From Bacteroides sp. UBA939 (GTDB taxonomy: Bacteria; Bacteroidota; Bacteroidia; Bacteroidales; Bacteroidaceae), in assembly GCF_002293435.1 (NCBI RefSeq), contig NZ_DBDF01000056.1, positions 1-11,038 of the forward strand: a DNA stretch of 11,038 nt. The letters run 5' to 3'. Made by a program: the position numbers and the translations under genes. The notes below the pieces were generated by a model that saw only the letters and a list, made by a program, of their open reading frames with translations, had not been told where the DNA came from and made no database searches. Below, in pieces: positions 5,361-11,038 of the stretch (its first letter is position 1; each line of letters begins with the position of its first letter).

Positions 5361-6102
5361 TGCGGAGATACCTTATAAGACTCTCCAGAAATTCGGTCTC
5401 ACTCAGGAAATGATTGGAGATCTGCCTCTTCATGCGTTGAAGCAGATAGGAGAAGGCTACCGTTCTCCGGTGTTACCTATTAAGTTTACCGATGAACAAG
5501 GTAATACCTACCAAAGTTGTACCCGCTTTTCTCTTTACCGCACGGAAGACGGACGAGTAGACGTATTGTTCTACCCGCAATTGCAGCAGGCAAATCTTGA
5601 AAAGTTCAGTGAAGAGAACAGAAATAAGTTGCAGTCCAACAAGGCTATCATTGATATAATAACAGCTGCTGATGGTAATGACATACAAGCTTTCCTACAG
5701 GTGGATGAGGGTACTCACCAGATACTTTATATACCAACACCAGTAATAGGCAGAAACATCCAACTCGTTGCCGATGAATTCCGTCTGAGCAATGCTGAAC
5801 TTAATTGCCTGCGCAATGGTGGGCCGTTGACCATAATGAGCAATGATAATGTAGTTACCGTGGGCATTGATCTGAATGAGCCTACCGGCATCCGTATTTG
5901 TGCAGGCGATGAACGCCAATGGAATGTGGAGGTAAAGAAGGATTGGGATAAATACAACTACGGATGCTTCGGGTGTTGGACGATGGACGAAGAGGGAAAT
6001 CTGGACTACGTCCCGGAAGAAGAGTACACCGATGAGATGTGGGAAGAGATGAGACGAAAAGGTGAAGACCGCAAGTCACAAGTAGCTACTCCTAAATTAT
6101 AA
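5338..6102 (+). CDS. DUF4099/DUF3945-domain protein of a conjugative element
   Basis: A 254-aa protein from ATG 5338; the in-frame TTG at 5302 is rejected because it overlaps the promoter box. The first ~80 residues fit DUF4099: IPYKTLQKFGLTQEMIGDLP, then SPVLPI and RFSLYRTEDGRVDVLFYPQL. Residues ~115-205 resemble DUF3945, with a short acidic strand, ILYIPTPVIGRNIQLVADEF, a helix beginning LSNAELNCLRNGGPLTI, and a final strand pair. Such proteins are a hallmark of Bacteroides conjugative transposons and often sit near topoisomerase or TOPRIM genes; their biochemical role is not known. The tail has an unusual YGCFGCWTMDEEGNLDYVPE stretch and is strongly charged. It is cytoplasmic and heads a tight gene run, with the next ATG only 6 bp after its stop. 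Confidence 0.75.
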   Translation: MNRNRFSDAEIPYKTLQKFGLTQEMIGDLPLHALKQIGEGYRSPVLPIKFTDEQGNTYQSCTRFSLYRTEDGRVDVLFYPQLQQANLEKFSEENRNKLQSNKAIIDIITAADGNDIQAFLQVDEGTHQILYIPTPVIGRNIQLVADEFRLSNAELNCLRNGGPLTIMSNDNVVTVGIDLNEPTGIRICAGDERQWNVEVKKDWDKYNYGCFGCWTMDEEGNLDYVPEEEYTDEMWEEMRRKGEDRKSQVATPKL

Positions 6103-6107
6103 GAACG

Positions 6108-6332
6108 ATGGCAAAAGAGAAATTCTACACAGAAGAAGAGCTGGTGGAGAAAGTTCAGACAGGAGAATTTGGCTGGCTTGATTACGTCAACCACCACTCA
6201 CGGGAATGGAAACAGGAGTATACGGTGTATTGTAAATCCAGAGGATTATCCATCTGCGATCAAACAGCGGAAGCTTATATCGAGCTGAAACAACGGCAAT
6301 TGGAGGAAGCCTTGGAAAACGGCGATGGTTAG
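6108..6332 (+). CDS. Small acidic protein in the transfer-gene run, function unknown
   Basis: A 74-aa protein, starting at ATG 6108, 5 bp after the preceding stop, so almost certainly in the same operon. It is rich in Glu and mostly helical, with EEELVEKVQTGEFGWLDYVN near the start and a second helical part with LSICDQTAEAYIELKQRQLE. There is no signal peptide or membrane segment. Small proteins of this look occur in the same position in Bacteroides conjugative elements, but I know of no function. The tight spacing and good codon use support it as real. Confidence 0.7.
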   Translation: MAKEKFYTEEELVEKVQTGEFGWLDYVNHHSREWKQEYTVYCKSRGLSICDQTAEAYIELKQRQLEEALENGDG

Positions 6333-6366
6333 AATTTAAACAGACTCTTAAACAAACAATCAGCAA

Positions 6367-7968
6367 ATGACAATCAGAAAGAATACCAACCCTATTCCAC
6401 TGGACTTGCCGGTGGGATTGCAGGACATTCTTATCAGGAATGGAATGCGAGCGCATATCACAGGAAGCAGCAATGGATTCAACCTGACCGTGCAAGGACA
6501 CAACTCCCCTATGCTGACTTATCCGATCAGTGAAAAGCAACTTACGGCACTGAGTGATTGGGGAACCAACTACGCTAATAAGCGAAGCTATAACACCTTT
6601 GCCAGTATTGTGGCAGCGGATTTTGACATGCCCAAAGACTTTGTCCACGCACGAAATGCCAACGGGCGTGTTGCCATGGGACTACATGGCTACCGTATCG
6701 GTGCAGGAGAATACGGGCGAATGGGAATACCTCGATATTTCCATGCCTGGGGAGACCGGTTTCTTGGCTGGACTCCCCGGCAACAGGACGGATTTCACCT
6801 GAGACGTATCGGGGGAAACCTCTATTATCCCGGCGCTCCCATGATACCCGAACGTCCCGACGGTCGCATGAAACCCGGAGAGTTGCAAAGTGGTGGCTAC
6901 GGATTCTACTATAAAGGTCAGAATACGGCTCCGGTAGCGCAACAAGATGTGTTGAAAGACTTACAGAGTATCGTCGTTCCTGTTCAGACACGTCCTCGAA
7001 ACGCAGAACCAGCCAAACCCTATCAGGAACTTATCACTTCTCCCGTGTATTTCACCAGTGAGAAGTGGCAGGAATGTCTGGGCAGCCATGGTATCCTTAT
7101 TGATGTACAGGCAAAGAAACTGACAGTACAGTCCACTGCCACACAAGCCGACTTCCAATATGATTTGACTGACGAGGAAGTCGGGACGCTTACGAGCAAC
7201 TCCATTAAAGAAGTACCTGTAGAAAAACGATTGGATGTGCTCAATGAGATTATCAAAGAGGACTTCAGCGGAGCCGTCACGATGGAACTGCTTAACAGTA
7301 ACAAGTCCATTGAGATGCCCTTGCAGCAGGAAGTTCAGGAAGACTTGAATCGTCAGCTACAGACGATGGAGGGGAAAGAAAGAAGGTTGGGTGCAAGTGT
7401 GGAAGATGGTATGGAAATACGGGCTGAACAAGCATTACCCAAAGGAACAATCGTAATGAATGGTACTGATTTGGGATATCTGGACCAAAATAAAGGCTGG
7501 TTCAGGGAAGGTCGTCATGGCAGAGAGGTGACAGTTGATGCAATCCGGGTAGAGCCGATAACTGAAGGTAAATACAAGATGACCGCTGTCATTGACGGGG
7601 AAACCGTCAGCCATGAAATCAGCCAAAAGCAATATGATATGTTTATGGCCATAGATGACTTTCACCGCATGAAACTCTTCTCGAAAATCTTTGGAGAGGT
7701 AGATATGAAAAACCGTGGTGACGGTGTAGGATTGGGAGCTAAGATAGGAGCCGCTTTCCTGGCAGGTGCCACAGTGTTGGGAGAACTCGGAAGAGGGGTT
7801 CACGACCATCCTTGCCCGGATGTGTTCATGGAGCATCACAGGCACGGGCCAGGAGTAAGAGTCTACTTTAAACCCGGAGTAGATACCCCGATGGATGTAG
7901 CTGCCCGGAACTATGAGGCGGCAGCCAATACGGCAATGATACAGCGGGAGGTGCGACACGGAATGTAG
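6367..7968 (+). CDS. Large repeat-containing conjugative-element protein, function unknown
   Basis: A 533-aa protein with no family I can name confidently. Three related modules can be seen: residues ~30-88, ~240-301 and ~395-448. Each has a strand pair, then a helix start (YPISEKQLTAL, YDLTDEEVGTL, HEISQKQYDMF) and a second helix ending in an acidic-aromatic turn (SIVAADFDM, EIIKEDF, KIFGEVDM). Between modules one and two, a Gly/Tyr/Arg-rich stretch includes GEYGRMGIPRYFHAWGDRF. Residues 455-475 (GLGAKIGAAFLAGATVLGEL) are weakly hydrophobic and might be a membrane segment; just after it comes HDHPCPDVFMEHHRHG, a His/Cys/Asp cluster that could bind metal. There is no signal peptide. It lies between the DUF4099 gene and the TOPRIM gene, in the same run, so a role in handling element DNA is plausible but inferred from position only. 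Confidence 0.75.
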   Translation: MTIRKNTNPIPLDLPVGLQDILIRNGMRAHITGSSNGFNLTVQGHNSPMLTYPISEKQLTALSDWGTNYANKRSYNTFASIVAADFDMPKDFVHARNANGRVAMGLHGYRIGAGEYGRMGIPRYFHAWGDRFLGWTPRQQDGFHLRRIGGNLYYPGAPMIPERPDGRMKPGELQSGGYGFYYKGQNTAPVAQQDVLKDLQSIVVPVQTRPRNAEPAKPYQELITSPVYFTSEKWQECLGSHGILIDVQAKKLTVQSTATQADFQYDLTDEEVGTLTSNSIKEVPVEKRLDVLNEIIKEDFSGAVTMELLNSNKSIEMPLQQEVQEDLNRQLQTMEGKERRLGASVEDGMEIRAEQALPKGTIVMNGTDLGYLDQNKGWFREGRHGREVTVDAIRVEPITEGKYKMTAVIDGETVSHEISQKQYDMFMAIDDFHRMKLFSKIFGEVDMKNRGDGVGLGAKIGAAFLAGATVLGELGRGVHDHPCPDVFMEHHRHGPGVRVYFKPGVDTPMDVAARNYEAAANTAMIQREVRHGM

Positions 7969-7995
7969 AATAACATCATATACAATAAAAAACTC

Positions 7996-9558
7996 ATGGC
8001 TGAATTGCGTTACGAAGATTTCAAAAGTCGTATCAACATACAGGATTTATTGGTGGATGCGGGTTACACGCTGAATCGGCGTGATGGCCTGCGCTATCCA
8101 TCCTATGTGAAGATGGGTAGTGATGGCAAACGCATTCGAGGTGATAAATTCATTATCACAGCCAACGGGCTATGCTGCTTCCAACCGCCGGAACAGAAGA
8201 ACTACAATGTCATTTCATTTATCAAAGAACATCCGCATCTCTTTTCGGAATATACTCCGGGTATGAATACCGACCGATTGGTCAATCTTGTGTGTCACCG
8301 TTTGCTTAATACTCCGGTTGAACAGCGGTCTTCAGTCGTGGCAGAAAAGGAGCGTCCGGAAAAGGGTTTTGATTTGAAGGAATATGAACGGCTGGATTTC
8401 CATAAGAGTGATTGGGACAGCCAGAAAGCCTTCTATCCCTATTTCAAGCCACGAGGTATTACTCTTGATATCCAACGTGCGTTTGCCAACCATTTCTTCA
8501 TTGCCCTGAGAGAAGCTCCCAATGGAAAGACTTATACCAATCTCTCCTTTCCCTTGCGAAAGCCCAACGATCCGGCAACTGTTGTGGGATTGGAAGAACG
8601 TGGACGTGCCAATGCCGGAAGTAAGACAGCCTATAAAGGAATGGCTGCCGGAAGTAATGCAACGGAAGGTATGTGGATAGCCGTCCCGTCAGAAAAAGCG
8701 TTGGATAAGGCAAAAGATGTATATTGGTTTGAAAGTGCCTACGATGCAATGGCGTTTTACCAGATTCATAAGAACTGGGAGCCAAAAGAAGAACTGTCAC
8801 GGCTTGAAAATTTCGTGTTTGTAAGCACTGGCGGTAATCCAAGTATTCACCAATTCAAAGCAATGCTTGCCGAAACGCCTAACGCCAATCATCATCTCTG
8901 TTTCGACAGAGACCGTACCGGACAGATGTTTGCCATCAATTTCGCATTGGCCAAAGCAGGGAAGACATTCAACACGCATGTTACGCCGAAAGGACAGTTG
9001 GTTGTAGTGGATACCACGGATAAATACCAGCGATATGAACTGAATATGGAACCGTTTGAGTTTGACAAAATAGCCGGGATATTGGGCGTAGATACGCAAT
9101 CCCAACGGAACGCCATGGCGGAATATATGGGTAGTTTGCGAGACAAGAACGATATTCTTTCGGGAGATGAAGATTTGCTTCCATCCGATTTATTGAAAAT
9201 CTATGCAACCTACGAGAGTGCCTGTGAAGAGTATCATTCGGCAAAATACAGCAGATTAGTCTGTAAGGAAGATCTGGAAGAGATCAGTGATGAGTTAAAG
9301 ACTTCGTATGAAGCGTACAAAGCAGCCATGAAGGATGCTGTATCTCAATATGAACCAGTTGGGCGAACCATCTATCAGCCGTGTGAAAAAGAATACAAGG
9401 ATTGGAACGACCAATTGCTGTGCAAAAGGATGGCAGCAGAGGAGGACAATGCTGTTAATAAGGCTTTGGAAAAGAATGTCGTGGCCGGAAATAATCCGGA
9501 AGAAAGAGATGAAGAAAATAACGAGGAAGAAAAAAGAACCTGCCATTTTCATAGATAG
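7996..9558 (+). CDS. TOPRIM-domain DNA primase-like protein (DUF3991/Toprim type)
   Basis: A 520-aa protein. Residues 1-75 resemble the layout of the DnaG CHC2 zinc-binding domain (INIQDLLVDAGYTLNRRDGL ... FIITANGLCCF ... NVISFIKEH) but lack its four spaced Cys/His ligands. Residues ~145-215 fit DUF3991 (FKPRGITLDIQRAF). The TOPRIM core follows: YWFESAYDAMAFY with catalytic Glu246, VSTGGNPS, and CFDRDRTGQM with the metal-binding pair Asp304 and Asp306. The last ~130 residues are coiled-coil-like, ending in a Glu-rich tail. TOPRIM proteins make or break phosphodiester bonds with Mg2+; mobile-element members are thought to prime synthesis on transferred single-stranded DNA. It starts 27 bp after the 533-aa gene. 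No primase activity can be shown from sequence, and topology or nuclease roles remain possible. Confidence 0.85.
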   Translation: MAELRYEDFKSRINIQDLLVDAGYTLNRRDGLRYPSYVKMGSDGKRIRGDKFIITANGLCCFQPPEQKNYNVISFIKEHPHLFSEYTPGMNTDRLVNLVCHRLLNTPVEQRSSVVAEKERPEKGFDLKEYERLDFHKSDWDSQKAFYPYFKPRGITLDIQRAFANHFFIALREAPNGKTYTNLSFPLRKPNDPATVVGLEERGRANAGSKTAYKGMAAGSNATEGMWIAVPSEKALDKAKDVYWFESAYDAMAFYQIHKNWEPKEELSRLENFVFVSTGGNPSIHQFKAMLAETPNANHHLCFDRDRTGQMFAINFALAKAGKTFNTHVTPKGQLVVVDTTDKYQRYELNMEPFEFDKIAGILGVDTQSQRNAMAEYMGSLRDKNDILSGDEDLLPSDLLKIYATYESACEEYHSAKYSRLVCKEDLEEISDELKTSYEAYKAAMKDAVSQYEPVGRTIYQPCEKEYKDWNDQLLCKRMAAEEDNAVNKALEKNVVAGNNPEERDEENNEEEKRTCHFHR

Positions 9559-9613
9559 CCATGAGAAAAGAAGTGTGAACGTATTGAATATAACAAACAA
9601 AGAAAGGGTATCT

Positions 9614-10306
9614 ATGAAATTACAAACCGTTAGCTGGATGCTACTATGCCTTCTGTTTACCATTCAGGAAATCAAGGCGCAATTTGTGCAGACCAATCCT
9701 TTGGAGTGGGTTGCCCTTGCGGAAGGGAATGAAGCCATCAATAGCCAGGTGCAGACGGAGACGGAAGGTCAGATGAAAACCGCCGTGTTGCAGAATACCA
9801 TCGCTGCTGAATTTAACAGGATTCATGAATGGGAACGCAAATACAGCAGCTATTTGCAAACTGCCAGTGGCTATGCTTCTTCGTTGAAAGCCGCTTCGAC
9901 ACTGTACGAGGACGGCGTGAGAATCTTTATCACGCTTGGAAAGCTGTATAACGCTATCCATAACAATGCACAGGGATTGGTTGCCACCATCAGCATGAAC
10001 AATCTGTATATAGAAACCGCTACAGAGCTGGTTACAGTCTATACGCTACTGAGAAATGCGGTGGCAACAGGCGGTAAACAGAACATGCTGACCGGAGCGG
10101 AACGTAGTGAAACAATGTGGGCATTGTCGGATAAACTGGGAATATTCCATAAGAAGCTGAACCGACTGTATCTGAGTATCCGCTACTATACAATGACGGA
10201 TGTCTGGAACAATGCGACAGCGGGAATGCTGGACCGTACACCCGCAGAAGTGGCGGTGATGGCATTGGACAGATGGAAACGGGCGGCAAAAGCTGTAAAT
10301 GATTAA
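9614..10306 (+). CDS. Secreted helical conjugation-associated protein (first of two paralogues)
   Basis: A 230-aa protein from ATG 9614, preceded by AGAAAGGG, which is a good ribosome-binding site. The same frame is open back to 9335, but that part overlaps the TOPRIM gene and would bury the signal peptide, so the later start is chosen. MKLQTVSWMLLCLLFTIQEI with KAQ after it is a cleavable signal peptide. The mature part is almost all helical, with Gln/Glu-rich heptads around residues 30-110, and ends with KKLNRLYLSIRYYTMTDVW and an ALDRWKRA tail. The next gene encodes a similar protein. It plays perhaps the part of VirB5/TrbJ or the DUF4141 protein of CTnDOT-type systems, as a periplasmic channel or surface component; I see resemblance in style, not a firm family match. 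Confidence 0.7.
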   Translation: MKLQTVSWMLLCLLFTIQEIKAQFVQTNPLEWVALAEGNEAINSQVQTETEGQMKTAVLQNTIAAEFNRIHEWERKYSSYLQTASGYASSLKAASTLYEDGVRIFITLGKLYNAIHNNAQGLVATISMNNLYIETATELVTVYTLLRNAVATGGKQNMLTGAERSETMWALSDKLGIFHKKLNRLYLSIRYYTMTDVWNNATAGMLDRTPAEVAVMALDRWKRAAKAVND

Positions 10307-10318
10307 CAGATATATGAT

Positions 10319-10996
10319 ATGGCAGTAAAAATTGTACTCGGATGCTTGTTCGCTTTGTTAGCTGTGGTTCAACGGGCGCAAGCGCAAACAGACCCCACTT
10401 TAGCGGGAATGATTATCGCCTATACCGACAAAGCAAAAGACCAGCTTAAGGCACAGGAGAAAGCCATGCTGATACAGACTACCGGTCATCTGTGGATTCG
10501 GGAGGAAGTGGAAGGAATCACTGATTTGCAACGGCAGTACAATGAATACCTCGATTCATTCAGGGATATCATCTGTTATGCGGCGCAGATTTACGGGTTC
10601 TACCACGAAATCGGTAAACTGTCTGATAACATGGGAGAACTAAACAAGCAGCTTCGGGAAAACGGGCAGGGAACTTTTGCCGTAGCCCTTACACCCCGAC
10701 GTAACCGGATTTACCGGGATTTGATTCTGGGAAGTGTGGAGATAGTGAACGACATTAGGCAGGTGTGCCTTAGCAAGACCAAAATGACGGAAAAGCAACG
10801 CATCGAAATCGTACTGGGCATCCGTCCCAAGCTGCAAGTAATGAACAAGAAGCTGCAAAGGCTGAGTAGAGCCGTGAAATATACCTCCTTCTCAGATATA
10901 TGGGCAGAGATAGATGAAAGAGCGCGCCCCAAGGCGAACAAATCGGACATAGCCAAGGCCTGTATGCGAAGGTGGAAAGCCAGTGGTAAAAGATAG
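10319..10996 (+). CDS. Secreted helical conjugation-associated protein (second paralogue)
   Basis: A 225-aa protein starting 12 bp after the previous stop. Residues 1-23 are a signal peptide (MAVKIVLGCLFALLAVVQRA, then QAQ). The mature protein is helical; ITDLQRQYNEYLDSF, YAAQIYGFYHEIGKL and the C-terminal KKLQRLSRAVKYTSFSDIW plus MRRWKA line up with matching parts of the preceding protein. It is more basic toward the C-terminus than its paralogue (ending RWKASGKR). Unlike the first, it has Cys in its mature part. Tandem exported paralogues next to transfer genes suggest two subunits of one periplasmic structure, as VirB5-like proteins are in type IV systems. A firm family name is not possible from sequence alone. 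Confidence 0.72.
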   Translation: MAVKIVLGCLFALLAVVQRAQAQTDPTLAGMIIAYTDKAKDQLKAQEKAMLIQTTGHLWIREEVEGITDLQRQYNEYLDSFRDIICYAAQIYGFYHEIGKLSDNMGELNKQLRENGQGTFAVALTPRRNRIYRDLILGSVEIVNDIRQVCLSKTKMTEKQRIEIVLGIRPKLQVMNKKLQRLSRAVKYTSFSDIWAEIDERARPKANKSDIAKACMRRWKASGKR

Positions 10997-11038
10997 TAAT
11001 AAATATAATAATCAAATAGGGTGTCCAGTTTTACGTTC

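Noticed and set aside
6187..6648. 153-codon leftward open frame
   Set aside because: It spans the junction of two forward genes and has no family resemblance or start signal.
7435..7959. 174-codon leftward open frame
   Set aside because: It is antisense to the well-supported 533-aa gene, and its product resembles no family.
9335..9613. Upstream extension of the first secreted paralogue
   Set aside because: It overlaps the TOPRIM gene in another frame and would put 93 residues before a clear signal peptide; ATG 9614 has a good ribosome-binding site.
9614..10306. Naming the gene traI (DUF4141)
   Set aside because: The resemblance is limited to signal peptide, helical content and general layout; no diagnostic motif could be confirmed by eye.

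Overview
The window looks like chromosomal DNA of a gut-type Bacteroides or close Bacteroidales relative. The reasons are the AT-rich spacers with weak Shine-Dalgarno sequences, several matches to the Bacteroides -7 promoter element TAnnTTTG, a lipoprotein whose residues after the lipobox Cys resemble the Bacteroidota surface-export signal, and a DUF4099/DUF3945 protein of the kind found in Bacteroides conjugative transposons. No integrase, attachment site, tRNA, rRNA, CRISPR array or intact insertion sequence was seen.

Left part (1-2088): the 3' end of a clostripain-like (C11) cysteine peptidase gene, then a 232-bp spacer holding several inverted repeats and a possible leftward promoter, then an intact serpin lipoprotein gene. 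The two gene products are plausibly an exported protease and a cell-surface protease inhibitor.

Debris zone (2089-3320): leftward remnants of an ABC-F ATPase gene (internally deleted and frameshifted) and of a gene ending in an ArdC-like C-terminus (one reading frame interrupted by four stops), then about 340 bp without a convincing gene. This looks like a decayed junction between host DNA and mobile DNA.

Regulatory pair (3321-4430): a TATCTTTG promoter box, a 212-aa protein with an XRE-like helix-turn-helix N-terminus, and an overlapping Cys-rich protein of unknown function, closed by a hairpin terminator that contains the stop codon of the convergent next gene.

Right part (4420-11038): a leftward M23 endopeptidase and possibly a small membrane protein, then a rightward run of six genes: DUF4099/DUF3945 protein, 74-aa protein, 533-aa repeat protein, TOPRIM-domain primase-like protein, and two tandem secreted helical paralogues. 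This reads as the DNA-processing and early transfer part of an integrative conjugative element. The peptidase would open the cell wall, the TOPRIM protein would act on transferred DNA, and the two secreted proteins may be periplasmic parts of the transfer channel. The transfer ATPases, relaxase and coupling protein are not in the window. The last 42 bp (10997-11038) hold no recognisable gene.
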